Below, in pieces: positions 33,196-44,041 of a stretch of 64,000 nt of DNA. Made by a program: the position numbers and the translations under genes. Positions within the stretch are counted from its first letter, which is position 1; each line of letters starts with the position of its first letter. The notes below the pieces were generated by a model, which saw nothing but the letters and a program-made list of their open reading frames with translations, made no database searches and was not told the origin of the DNA. This DNA comes from Tenebrio molitor (lineage: Eukaryota > Arthropoda > Insecta > Coleoptera > Tenebrionidae): assembly GCF_963966145.1 (NCBI RefSeq), contig NC_091046.1:806001-870000 (forward strand), in the 5' to 3' direction.

Positions 33196-34132
33196 GTCTC
33201 GGAAGTTACGCGATAGAAGGACCCGGAAAAATAATGTCAACTCTCGCACCGAAGCGGAGCCGAAACGTTGTCCCAGTTGCTCGAAAACCTTTCCCAACAA
33301 TCGCAAACTGAAACGCCACTTGATCACGCACAGCGAAGTACGTCCTTACAGCTGCGACGTCTGCTCGAAGAGATTTAAACGTAAATACGACATCACCATC
33401 CACAAACGGGTCCACGGAGGCCGTCTCTCGTTCCAGTGCGACTTTTGCGAGAAAGTGCTAAAGTCGAAGGGGTCATTCATGACTCACAGGCGCCGCCACT
33501 TGAAGGATTACATCCAAGTGTGCAACATCTGCGGTGCCGGGTTCGTCACCAACCAGGAGTACAATAACCACATGGGGGCCAAGCACGGCACCAGCGCCCA
33601 CATTTGCGACATTTGCGGCAGAGGGTGTTACGATAAGGCGGCCTTACAAAGTCACATGGCTAAGCACGTGAAAGGCTACGAGAACAACAAGTACCAGTGT
33701 CAGCTGTGCAACAAGACTTTCCTGCAGGAGAAGTACTTGAAGCACCACTTTTTCAGGATACACAAAGACGGAGGGCAGAAATTTATCTGCGACCTGTGCG
33801 GGAAAAAGTTAAATTCGAAGACCAGTCTTCGCGACCACTTGATAATGCACTCGGGGCTCAAACCCATAGAGTGCAAAGAGTGCGGGAAGGGATTCGCTCT
33901 GAAGACCACGTTGAAAGCGCACTTGAGGACGCACACGGGAGACAGACCTTACGTTTGCAACGAGTGTGGCAAAGCCTTCACGCAGAAGACTGCGCTCACC
34001 ATACATTTGAGATACCACAGCGGGGAAAGACCTTACGTTTGTGATATTTGTCAAGTGGGATTTGTGAGTCGGGGATTGTTGAATCTTCACCTGAAGAATA
34101 AACATCACAAAGTCGCCGACGCGACTGCTTAG
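33196..34132 (+). CDS. V21: alternative 3'-terminal exon, 10 C2H2 zinc fingers
   Basis: Acceptor acaatttttag ends at 33195. The leader is strongly basic (S-R-K-L-R-D-R-R-T-R-K) and could act as a nuclear-localisation signal. Ten fingers: KRCPSC, YSCDVC, FQCDFC, QVCNIC, HICDIC, YQCQLC, FICDLC, IECKEC, YVCNEC and YVCDIC, the last ending H-L-K-N-K-H. 311 residues. AATAAA at 34154-34159. The finger order resembles V20. Confidence 0.9.
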
Positions 34133-34243
34133 ACTGTAGCGTTTTAAGTTTCAAATAAATAATATGTGTGTTTAGATTGTTTTTTATTTGGACCGTTGCT
34201 CTGCATTTTTGAGAGACTCGTGACTAACGTGTGTGATTTTCAG

Positions 34244-34766
34244 ATTTCCTTTGTGCCTCCCAAGGGGAATTACGGTAAAGAAAATCGATTGGAATTATCG
34301 GTTACCGGTTGGTAATCAAAGAGACAAGACTTTGTCACAGGAGAAGTTTGACGTTTTGAAAAAACCAGTCTTGCTCGGGAAAAACACTCGATATTGCTGT
34401 TCCAAATGCAAGTGCATTTTTCACACCTTCAACGAATTGATAATACACGATTCCGAATGTATCGGTCCCAAAGTGTCCCACGTTTGCAAGTACTGTGACA
34501 GAAGTTTAAGTTCCGCTCATGCCCTGAAGATGCATATAATTCGGCACGAGAAAGAGCCAAAATTCTTTTGTTCCAAGTGCGGAAAGACCTTTACAAATGC
34601 CGAATCACAACAAGTCCACGCGAGCGAGATGCACACTGAGCATTTTGATGCGATGCTGAACGGTTTTCGGTGCAGATTGTGCGAAACGAGAACCGCGACT
34701 AAGACAGCAATAATGAGACATGTCAAGCAGACCCACGTCGTGGTATGTATGCGGCAATTGTTTTGA
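34244..34766 (+). CDS. V22: alternative 3'-terminal exon, 4 fingers then a frameshift
   Basis: Acceptor gtgtgattttcag ends at 34243. A basic leader of about 50 residues precedes YCCSKC (ending H-x4-C), HVCKYC, FFCSKC and FRCRLC, then V-V-V-C-M-R-Q-L-F and TGA at 34764-34766. One frame away the sequence goes on as Y-V-C-G-N-C...H-S-V-V-H (34744-34806). A further remnant C-G-H-K-F-V-N-K-S-N-L lies near 34860-34900. So the exon once held at least six fingers. AATAAA at 34945-34950. The shortened protein may or may not be made. Confidence 0.75.
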
Positions 34767-35061
34767 CAAGCCGAGGAAGTTGACACTTCACAGTGTGGTA
34801 CACCAGAGTGACATACTCGTATCTTAACGAGTGTAATTTTTGTCCGGAGTACCCACGTGTGCGGACACAAGTTCGTGAACAAGTCCAATTTGGACTGGGA
34901 CTGGAAGAAGCACTTTTCGTTTAATCAGTCTTGTTTCTTTGTTGAATAAATCGTCAAAAGTAGAACTGTTTTTTTTATTGAGCGCTTGCTTCGGGGCTTG
35001 TCTGTTTGTTGTCAGTGAATTTTCGCTCATTTCGTGTTACTGATTTTTGTTTTTGTTTTAG

Positions 35062-36079
35062 GGTTACCTCACTCTTAGAGAAATTAATTTATGGTCCATC
35101 GATATCGATAACTCCGGTCGGGGGGCGCGTCAAAACCACGAAAAAGCGGAAACGTTGCAGGACGAAAAAACCCGCTCGTAAAGACGAGCTGATCGTGAAA
35201 GTGATCGACCCCAACAAAGAGGGGATGTCGCAGGAAGAGCAGGATTCGTCGAACGAGACGAAACCGAACGATACGACCGAAGCGGTCCATTGCGAGGTCT
35301 GCGACGAGACCTACGCCAACAATGTGGCTTTCGCCCTTCACTCGATCGACCATAACAACGACAATAAGTATTCTTGTCACTTCTGCGAGTACCGCAACTC
35401 CTCCAAGTACCACATAGAGATGCACATCAAGGCCCACGAGGGTACCACCAAGTACAAATGCGAGATTTGCCAGAAGGCGTTCACCGTGAGCACTCACGCC
35501 ATCGAGCACAAGTACTTCCACACCGGAGAGAAGCCCTTCCAGTGCGAGATCTGCGGCAAGCACTTTATGTTCTCGTGGTTCCTCACGTCGCACAGACGGA
35601 CCCAACACTGGGAGATAATGACGGGGACTCCGTTGGTGAAGTACGACTGCACCATCTGCAACAAACATTACACTTCGTCGACCGGCTTGAGGAGGCACAA
35701 CTTGAGCAAGCACAACGTGGCCGGGGTGGACTCCTCGGTGCTCTGTGATATCTGCGGAAAGAGGCTCTCCAGCAAGGAGAAGTTGAAGTTTCACAGGAGG
35801 ATTCACACGGGTTACAAACCGTACGCCTGCGAAATCTGCACCAAGAGCTTTTCGAGGAAGGAGCAGCTGAAAGAGCACGAGAGGGTGCACACCGGTGAGA
35901 AACCGTTCATTTGCAACTTCTGCGGAAAGGGGTTCACCCAGAGGTCGCCGTTGAGGATCCACGAGAGGACCCACACGGGTGAACGTCCCTACATCTGCAG
36001 GATCTGCGGGAAGGGATACATTTCGAAGGGCGTCATGGACACTCACATGAAGAGTTGTACCGCAATACCAATATATTAG
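35062..36079 (+). CDS. V23: alternative 3'-terminal exon, 9 fingers, last C2HC
   Basis: Acceptor tttttgttttag ends at 35061. A leader of about 70 residues has a basic block (K-T-T-K-K-R-K-R-C-R-T-K-K) followed by an acidic/serine stretch. Nine fingers: VHCEVC, YSCHFC, YKCEIC, FQCEIC, YDCTIC, VLCDIC, YACEIC, FICNFC and YICRIC, the last ending T-H-M-K-S-C, that is H-x4-C. 338 residues. From here to the right edge of the array all complete last fingers are H-x4-C. Possible signal AGTAAA at 36135-36140. Confidence 0.9.
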
Positions 36080-36189
36080 TTCTGTGGTGTGTTTGGTAGT
36101 TAATTTTTCCATAATTTATTGTAAAGTCGAGTTGAGTAAATATACTATTTTTATTTAGATTATCGTTTTTTGACCCCGCTTGCTTTCAG

Positions 36190-36363
36190 AAAACGCCGCA
36201 GCCGACGGTAAGTCTTCCGATCAACCCCCGCACGGTACTCATCCTCCCTCTGTTGCAGGTTCCGGTGTGCCAACGTACCACTCTGCGCGGCTCGGTCAAC
36301 AAATTAAACATGTATTACTGGTTACGGTTACGAAATAAAACTGTACGAATTGGTTTCAATAAA
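36190..36363 (+). CDS. Possible finger-less terminal unit with an 18-nt microexon
   Basis: A tgctttcag acceptor ends at 36189 and a strong donor (acg|gtaagt) lies 18 nt later (36190-36207). A 51-nt intron ending tctgttgcag leads to an exon from 36259. In the array's phase this reads K-R-R-S-R-R then F-R-C-A-N-V-P-L-C and on to TAA at 36305-36307. AATAAA at 36334-36339 and 36358-36363. The tail would be short, arginine-rich and finger-less. Splice sites are good, but the coding content is too short to prove. Confidence 0.35.
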
Positions 36364-36451
36364 GTTACTGTTTTCCCCGCCCGACTTCCTCCCCCACTTG
36401 AATGTCTTTCCGCCGCATTAATCCAATCAGCTTTAACTCTGCTTTTTTTAG

Positions 36452-37412
36452 GTACATTCCGGATTTTTTGTCGCCCATCGTAACCATAAACGAGGTGGAT
36501 CCGAAACCGGCAAACAAAACGAAACGAAGAAAACGGAAACCGGCCCTGGTGGACCCTTGCGACATCTGCGGCAAAACCTTCAAGCAAAAAGCCGGTCTGA
36601 AAGACCACCTCGTGATGCACAGCAAGTACTTCCATTGCGAGATGTGCGGCACCAGCCACAAGCAAATGCTTGATTACGTGACGCATATGCGCATCCACTC
36701 GGACAATATGACCTTCCAGTGCATTTTTTGCGACTTCAACACCGAAAACATCGTCCAAATAACCGAACATTTGAAGTCGCAGCACAAGGAGGAGAAGCCC
36801 TACACTTGCGACATCTGCAAGAGACACTTTCCCATCCTGAAATGGTACAAAGAACACGAAAACGATCACAAGAATCTCAAACCGTACCACTGCGACCTTT
36901 GCGGAAAGAACTTCGCCTACTCGAGGTACCTGTCGGTGCACAGGGCGCTGGTGCACAAAACTAATCCGGATTTGCACGAATGCGTCGTCTGCAAGAAGCA
37001 GTACCAGCACAAGAACAGTCTGAAATTGCACATGAACAGTCACACGGGAAACGTGTCGGTGTGTGACGTTTGCGGCAAGATCTTGTCGAGCAAAGAGAAA
37101 CTGAAGTTTCATCTGAGAACTCACACGGGGTACAAACCGTTCTGTTGTTCATATTGCGGCAAGTGCTTCACCAAAAAGCCGATTCTAGTCGAACACATTC
37201 GGATTCACACGGGGGAAAAACCGTACGTTTGTCAGTACTGCATGAAGGCGTTTTCGCAGAGGTCCAGTTTGGTCATCCACATCAGGAGCCACACGGGCGA
37301 AAGGCCGTACGTCTGCACGGCGTGCGGCAAAGGGTTTGTCGCCAAGGCTATGCTCAATATACACCTGAGGGCGTGCAAAGGGCCCTATTTGTTCTTGCAA
37401 AATTTGTCGTAA
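36452..37412 (+). CDS. V24: alternative 3'-terminal exon, 10 fingers, last C2HC
   Basis: Acceptor gctttttttag ends at 36451. A short leader with a basic block (N-K-T-K-R-R-K-R-K-P) precedes DPCDIC, FHCEMC, FQCIFC, YTCDIC, YHCDLC, HECVVC, SVCDVC, FCCSYC, YVCQYC and YVCTAC (last ending H-L-R-A-C). 319 residues. Fingers 7 and 8 are joined by H-T-G-Y-K-P, a linker shared with V23 and V27. AATAAA at 37643-37648, about 230 bp after the stop. Confidence 0.9.
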
Positions 37413-37757
37413 CGCCAGTGTGACCGTTTCGATGCAATTGTTTGTTTGAGGTCCGGAACGCGTGATATATCTTGTCCAAAGACTGTTGATTTGTTGATTT
37501 TGTAATCAGAAATGGAGTTTGTTAAATTTTGTAAATGAGTCGTTTGAAGCACAACTTCAAACCTGTACCATATATTTGTAAATCAGCATTATACGGAGTT
37601 TCTAAGAGTTGTACATTGACGTCACTTTGGAATTGTGTCGCAAATAAATAGATCATGCATCACGGAAATGTATAGGTTAGGATGTTACTTTGACAGTTGA
37701 CAAATGTGACGTCAAGAGCGAGATTTTTGAACTGGTACTCTTTGTATTGCATCCTAG
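37413..37757 (+). other. V24 3' UTR and spacer
   Basis: Holds the V24 poly(A) signal (37643-37648) and leads to a possible acceptor (catcctag). No other feature is seen. Confidence 0.45.
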
Positions 37758-37890
37758 GTACAGTTCTCTGACACGCCAAGCGGTAGGACTTGTTGCGTTT
37801 CGCCCCGAATTAAAATTTTCGAATTTTTATTACGTCAAAACCTTCACTGCCCTTTCCTCCGTGTCTGTGAACACGGATCAAGCCGTATGA
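37758..37890 (+). CDS. Possible finger-less alternative terminal exon between V24 and V25
   Basis: Acceptor tgcatcctag ends at 37757, with a modest pyrimidine tract. In phase it gives 43 codons, starting Y-S-S-L-T-R-Q-A-V-G-L and ending N-T-D-Q-A-V, then TGA at 37888-37890. AATAAA at 38021-38026. No domain recognised. Confidence 0.28.
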
Positions 37891-38186
37891 TTAGAGATTT
37901 TTTGGGATTGTAGGGTATAATTTTGAAGCGATTAAAATTTAGAACAATTCTCTTTAGTTTTTTACAACGAAACTGTATTTATTTTTGTAACTGTATTTTC
38001 TTTTTGTGTATAAGAACGATAATAAAACAATTTTCGCACACCCCTAGGTCATGTCTGTCTAATTTTAAGCTGTCACTTGTACGACCTGTGTCTTGAATAA
38101 AACTTTGTAAAAAGCGTCAGCGGTTCCTTGTATCGCAAACCTCCGCAACAATAATAAACGATGACATTAACTGTCTCTAATTTTAG

Positions 38187-39342
38187 GACCTCCAAGTCTA
38201 ACACTGACCTTTCGGACAACGAAGAAACTATTGTAATTACCTTGCTGGACGATTCGGACATTGAGCAAATCGTTCCGGAGAGCACATCCCCAGAGACCCA
38301 ACTTCCGGAAAACGAACTCCCAGAGACTGAAGTCTCGGAGAACGAACTCCCAGAGGTCAAGGTTCCGGAGACGGAACCCCCGGAGATCAGAGTCCCGAAG
38401 ACGAGAAAAAGACGGAACCGTATCCTGTGTCACGAGTGCGGAAACCTAGTGACCTTGAACAAATTCGCCACCCACATGCAGGAGATGCACTATTACAAGT
38501 CGCAAGTCGCCTGCTCCAACATGCTCTGTTCCGAATGCGGAGTGCTCTGCAAGGATAAGCATGCCTACGGTGCGCACATGCGCCTTCACACCTTTCCGTG
38601 CAACTACTGCCCCGCCATTTTCAAGACGAAAAAAGCTCTCGAGTACCACGCCCACATGCACGTGAAAAAACAGTACCGTTGTGAAAAATGCGAGGCAAGT
38701 TTCCAGGCCTCCTTCGACTACATCGTCCACAAAGAGAGCCACGAAGGTACCGGGAAGTACCGCTGCATCAAGTGCAGTTACGTCGCTTCCAAAGTGCATA
38801 TGTTGAAGCGCCACGTGCAGCAACACGAAGGCCGGCAGGTTTACACTTGCGAAATCTGCGAGAAGAAGTTTTTCGTGAAGAGTCAGTACGATTTGCACAT
38901 GGAGTGGCACGCGGGGATCAAGAAGTACTCGTGCGACCTCTGCAACAAGAAGTTTTTGACGGTGAACTATCTCAAGGTGCACCGTGATTTGAACCATCAC
39001 AAGGAGATCTACGGGTTCGAGATGTTGTACGTGTGTCCGGAGTGCGGAAGGAAGTTCACGTTCGAGAGGAGTTTGAGGAGGCACTTGAGTACGATACACA
39101 AGATAGGAGAAGACAGGACGGTGGCGTGTCCCGTTTGCTTCAAGAAGATCGCCAATAATTATAATTTGAAAGTGCACATGAGGATGCACACTGGAGAAAA
39201 GACCAACATGTGTGACACTTGCGGCAAGGCCTATCACACCTACAAATCGTACAAGAAGCACGTTTTGACGCACCACCCGGACCAGGTGCCGGTGCCCAAG
39301 ACGGAGCCGAAGAGTTTTAACCAGAAGAAGATTGCACATTGA
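38187..39342 (+). CDS. V25: alternative 3'-terminal exon, acidic repeat leader and 10 fingers
   Basis: Acceptor ctaattttag ends at 38186. The leader of about 75 residues is acidic and carries a run of short repeats of the type L-P-E-x-E, encoded by imperfect 15/30-bp repeats (about 38275-38400), then a basic stretch (K-T-R-K-R-R-N-R). Ten fingers: ILCHEC, LCSEC, FPCNYC, YRCEKC, YRCIKC, YTCEIC, YSCDLC, YVCPEC, VACPVC and NMCDTC, with a C-terminal tail of about 25 residues. 384 residues. AATAAA at 39355-39360. Confidence 0.9.
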
Positions 39343-39360
39343 TTTTAACTGTGAAATAAA

Positions 39361-39935
39361 AGTTTTGTATAAAACAGATTTCGAGCTTTTTTTTATTGGT
39401 TGGTAGGAATTTTTTGAAAGTTTGTACGAGTCAGTCGTGGAACTCGGTCCTTGCAGGTATAAAATGGATCAAGGCTTTTAGAAAAAAAAAATTGAAAACA
39501 GATGTGGGTTGTTGAAGAGATAAAAAATTATTTTAATTTTTCAGGCTGTGAAAAAAATATTTTCTCATTTTTTCAGATCGAAGTGGATAAATCCAAAAAA
39601 GAGTGGCGCTTAATGGTGAGTTAGAGTTAAGTAAGAGTTCTTGTTCTTGTTAAAATGTTTATTAGAACTAATTTCTTACGTCGGGTGTCGGTGCGACAAG
39701 TTAGTGTTTTATTTATTTCGAATCTGAGTCTCGCGATTGCAGGTTTCACTTTTTTCTCATCGAAAGTACCTTTTTCACTTCCCATCCTGTATTTTAACGG
39801 CAATAAACTTGTACGGAAATAATCGTTGTCTCATTTCCGCCACGATTAGCTTTTCCCACGTCAGTAAACACCTCTTGCTTATTGTATTTAGCACCGATCA
39901 GGCTGAACACCTTCATTAATACTTCTTTTTTTTAG
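39361..39935 (+). other. Spacer between V25 and V26 with a possible short exon
   Basis: Contains acceptor-like sites at 39576 (followed 39 nt later by a gtgagt donor) and 39742. From 39743 the shared phase gives 17 codons (F-H-F-F-L-I-E-S-T...P-V-F), TAA at 39795-39797 and AATAAA at 39802-39807. A finger-less tail exon is possible but unproven. The 39577-39615 piece has a stop in phase. Confidence 0.3.
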
Positions 39936-41082
39936 GTCGGAGCTCGCCTGCCCCAAATCCACTCGAGCGTCCCGCAAACGCAAAACCCCAAAAGCTGACA
40001 GCGACGAGGACTACAAACCCCCGCATTCGCAAATGGACAGCGACGAAGATTACAAACCCGCAACGACAAATCGGCGCTCGCGCACGTGGACCTGCAAGAA
40101 GTGCATGTCGGATTTCTCCACCAGGAGGGCTCTCACGGAACACAAAAAGACCCACAAAAGCGACGGCCAAGAGCAGCACAGTTACAAGTTCGACTCCCGC
40201 TTGGAAGTGTACGTCTGCAACACTTGCTCGGCCGAATTCCAGAACGAAGAAGAGGCCGAGAGTCACATCACCAAGACTCACATTGAACCGTACTCTTGCG
40301 ATTCGTGCGCGATGAGGTTCAGCAAACCGTACAATTTCTCGTGTCACATGCAGCAACACAACGAAGACCAACAGTACAGTTGTCCTTTGTGTTCTTACGC
40401 TACTCCCAGAAGAACCTGCATCTTGACCCACATAAACCGGGTGCACTACCACAAGTTTTACTACTATTGCAAGACTTGCGGCAAGGGTTTTAACGACTCG
40501 GTCCGCTTCAAAGAGCACGAGAACGAACACTTGGGGGTGAAACCCTTCCAGTGCGTGGTTTGCACCAAGTCGTTCGTCTACTCCAGGTACCTGTTCCTGC
40601 ACCAGTTGCGCTACCACACCGTGGGAATCAAAGGACAACTCCTCAAGAACCAGTGTTCGATCTGCTTGAAAGTCTTTTCCAAGAAGAACACTCTGGAGAA
40701 TCACTTGGCGTCGAGACACGGCAATTCTTTAGGGCCCAAAGAAAAAAGGCACTTGTGCGACATTTGCGGCAAGGGGTTTGCTACCAAAGACAAGATGAGG
40801 ATACACTACAGGGTGCACACGGGGGTGAAACCCTACACTTGTCAGTATTGCAGTAAGAGTTTCACTAAGAGGGAATACTTGATCATGCACGAGAGAGTGC
40901 ACACGGGGGAAAAACCCTACTCGTGTCAGCACTGCGGCAAGTGTTTCAGTCAAGGAGCGCCGTTGAGGATCCACGTGAGGGTGCACACGGGGGAGAGGCC
41001 CTACATTTGTCAGTTTTGCAACACTGGGTTCATCTCGAGGGGGTCGTTGAATATGCACCAAAAGGTGTGCGTAGGAGGTTAA
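39936..41082 (+). CDS. V26: alternative 3'-terminal exon, 11 fingers, last C2HC
   Basis: Acceptor tttttttttag ends at 39935. The leader has a basic part (S-T-R-A-S-R-K-R-K-T) and two D-S-D-E-D-Y-K-P repeats. Eleven fingers run from WTCKKC to YICQFC (last ending H-Q-K-V-C). A 15-residue linker (Q-H-S-Y-K-F-D-S-R) between fingers 1 and 2 has a direct counterpart in V30, so these two are paralogues. 381 residues. AATAAA at 41114-41119. Confidence 0.9.
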
Positions 41083-41282
41083 TCAGTTAATTAGAGTCCT
41101 GTACGAACTGTTAAATAAATATTAATCAGAGATGAGAGTAGTTCTTTTTTATTTGAAAAAATGAAATATAGGGCGCTTTCGAAGACCTTTGTATTGTATT
41201 TGTCGTTTTTTGGTGTATTCGTAACATCAGAGGTGAGTTCTTTTGAAGATTTTTTTAAATGTCTCTGAAACTTGTTTTTTAG

Positions 41283-41405
41283 CGTCGCTGACAACGTACG
41301 AACAAGAGAAGTAATAGTCATGGGCTTGATTAAAATAGAGAGGAGAAGAAAATGTTGCTGGAAGTGTTGCATAATTGTGTCGAAAATCGTAATGAATAAA
41401 CTGTG
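41283..41405 (+). CDS. Possible Cys-rich finger-less terminal exon between V26 and V27
   Basis: Acceptor cttgttttttag ends at 41282. In phase: 40 codons with a basic/cysteine patch (R-R-R-K-C-C-W-K-C-C) and TGA at 41403-41405. AATAAA at 41395-41400 lies just before the stop. The acceptor is good, but the product is unproven. Confidence 0.28.
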
Positions 41406-41521
41406 AACTTGAAAAGAATTTAATTTTTATTTTGTTTTGCACGTTGTTCGTCTCCACTGCTTTTTCGACTTTTGCTTTCCCTCCCCCGACCAGACTACCA
41501 TCTAATCTTTTTATTTTTCAG

Positions 41522-42716
41522 ACCAAATTTGGAACAGATGCTGAAACGCAAATTACCAGAGGTGGACATAATCCCGGTGAAACATCAGCTTCGCCTAAAA
41601 TCCCTCACCCAGATGAAGCCTCGAACGAAACAGCCCACGTACAAGAACCCCTTCGTTTACACCAACTCGAAACCGACCACTCGCAGGAGCAAGAAGCGCC
41701 CCGTCCAAGAGAACAAAAGCATCAAGTGGGCCTGCATGATCTGCTCGGACGTCAAAGAGGACAAACAGTCCCTGATCGAGCACTACGAGTTCCACAAGAA
41801 CGAGACCGAGAGTTTGGGTCTGGGGGACCACTCCAGCGGCGACTACTTCCTCTGTCCGGTGTGCCTGACCGACTTCACCTCGCTGAAGAGCTACGAAAGA
41901 CACGTGGAGAACCAGCACGGAGAGAAGCACTTCGCCTGCGATGACTGCAACAAGTTCTTCAAGAACTCGTACCAGCTGTGCATCCACAACTACAACATCC
42001 ACTCCACGGACAAGATGTACAGGTGTGTACTGTGCACTTTCAGCACTAGACATCTGAAGTCGCTGCGCCCCCACTTGAAGCACAAACACGAGGACGAGTT
42101 CAAGTACAGGTGCGAGGTGTGCAATCGGGGCTTCGCCTCGGCGACTTGGTACGAGGAGCACAAGAATTTCCACACGGGGGCGATGCCCTTCGAGTGCGAG
42201 GTCTGCTTCAAGAGCTTCCCCTACACCAGGTACCTCATCGCCCACAAGAAGAACATGCATCCGGATGTGCAGTCGGTCTCGCCGGCCACCCACGAGTGCG
42301 ACATTTGTCACAAGAGGTTCGCCCACAAGAAGAGTCTGGTGTTGCACGTCAGGGGGCACACCGGGGAGAACACGGTGCTGTGCGAGATGTGCGGCAAGAG
42401 CTTGTCCAGTGCGGAGCATCTCAAGCAACACATACGAATTCACACCGGGTACAAGCCCCACACGTGTTCCGTTTGCGGCAAAAGTTTTGCCAAAAAGTGC
42501 AATCTCACCCTCCACGAGAGGGTGCACAGCGGAGAGAAGCCCTACGTGTGCAATACTTGCGGGAAATGTTTTTCGCAGAGGTCGACGCTCGTCATCCACC
42601 AAAGATACCACTCGGGGGAGAGGCCCTACGTTTGCCACCTGTGCAACAGGGGGTTCGTTGCCAAAGGATTGTTAGGGGTGCACTTGAAGACGTGCTCCGG
42701 GATACCGATAGATTAA
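41522..42716 (+). CDS. V27: alternative 3'-terminal exon, 11 fingers, last C2HC
   Basis: Acceptor tttttatttttcag ends at 41521. A basic leader of about 75 residues (including T-T-R-R-S-K-K-R-P) precedes WACMIC, FLCPVC, FACDDC, YRCVLC, YRCEVC, FECEVC, HECDIC, VLCEMC, HTCSVC, YVCNTC and YVCHLC (last ending H-L-K-T-C). 397 residues, GC-richer than the exons at the left end. AATAAA at 42760-42765. A fragment of its 3' end is repeated at 43823-43905. Confidence 0.9.
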
Positions 42717-42868
42717 GGGGGCGGTTTATTTCTGTTTTTTTATTACGCATAGAGGTATAAATAAAAGTTGGACCAAATTGTCGAGTTTTATTTTATTAAA
42801 AGTAAACACTCGCCTTGCCTTGCCCCTCGTTTTGACTCCGCAGAAACTTAGAAACGGACATTTTTCAG

Positions 42869-43412
42869 GGAGCTCCAGACTGAAATCAAAATAGAAGCTG
42901 ACAGTGATTTGTCACGTGGTGATGACGATTTGGGCGAAGGACTGAGCCTAGAAAGGAGCGAAGACGAGATCGAAGAACCACCCGACAGTGATTTCATACC
43001 TAGCGGCGCGGATTCGAGCGACGATGACAGAATCGGACCACTACCTAAAAAGAAATACACAACGGACAAAGTTCTGTGCGAGATCTGCGGTAAGGGTCTC
43101 ACCAGTAATGACCACCTTTCACGTCACCTCAGAATTCACGCGGGATACAAACCCTACACTTGTTACGTGTGCGGGAAGAGTTTCACCAACAAAAGTATTC
43201 TGGTTCAACACGAGAGGATCCACACTGGCGATAAACGCTACGTGTGCGACGTCTGCGGCAAGAGGTTCACGCAGAGGTCGCCTCTGGTCATCCATCAGAG
43301 GATACACTCCGGTGAAAAACCCTACTCCTGTCACATCTGTCACAAGAAATTTGTCTCCAAGGGACACGTGGGGATGCATCTGAGGAACTGTCCGGGAGAA
43401 CCAGAGAAATGA
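42869..43412 (+). CDS. V28: short alternative 3'-terminal exon, 4 fingers, last C2HC
   Basis: Acceptor catttttcag ends at 42868. The acidic leader of about 70 residues begins E-L-Q-T-E-I-K-I-E-A-D-S-D, with a hydrophobic-K-x-E motif. Four fingers: VLCEIC, YTCYVC, YVCDVC and YSCHIC, ending H-L-R-N-C-P-G-E. 180 residues. ATTAAA at 43443-43448. Near-duplicate of V29. Confidence 0.88.
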
Positions 43413-43559
43413 ACGACTACTTACTTTTTTTATAATTTTGTAATTAAATGTTGGAAATTGATGATTAGTTTTATTGTGCTGAAGATGATCGAAGTATGTC
43501 ACTCAGTTCACTCTTTAGGAACTTGTTTTGTTTTTGTGTCCTTAAAATTTGTCTTAAGC

Positions 43560-43905
43560 TAGTATCTTACGCGCAGGGGTTAGTATTTACTTCTTCCTCT
43601 TGTTTACACTGTCGACTAACGGTGAAACATTTGTGGGGCAAAGGGTTCGCTCAACAGAACAAATTGAGGATACATTACTGGGTGAAGCCCTACACTTGCA
43701 GCTGCTGCGCCAAAAGCTTCACCAAGAAGCTCGTGCTGGTGCACAGCGGCGAAAAACCCTAATCGTGCGAGTATTCCGCCAGGGGGCGCCACTGAGGATT
43801 CATCTGCGGATGAATCAACAGAGTCAACAGAGGGTTCGTTGCCAAAGGATTGTTGGGTGTGCACTTGAAGACGTGCTCCGGAATACCGACAGATTAAGGA
43901 GGCGG
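43560..43905 (+). pseudogene. Chimeric dead exon: pieces of V30 joined to the end of V27
   Basis: From about 43575 the DNA matches the region just before V30 (gttagtatttact), then jumps to V30-like coding sequence (G-K-G-F-A-Q, K-L-R-I-H-Y, K-P-Y-T-C-S-C-C-A-K-S-F-T-K-K) with deletions. A TAA closes the frame at 43760-43762. From 43823 it matches the V27 C-terminus (R-V-R-C-Q-R-I-V in a shifted frame). The V30 acceptor segment is missing. AATAAA follows near 43944. Confidence 0.8.
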
Positions 43906-44041
43906 TCTTTTTCTTTTTTTTTTTATTACGTATAGAGTTATCAATAAAATTTGGACTAATTTGTCGAGTTTTATTAAAAGTAAACACTCGCCTTGCCCCT
44001 CGCTTTGACTCCGCAGAAACTTAGAAAGGGACATTTTTCAG

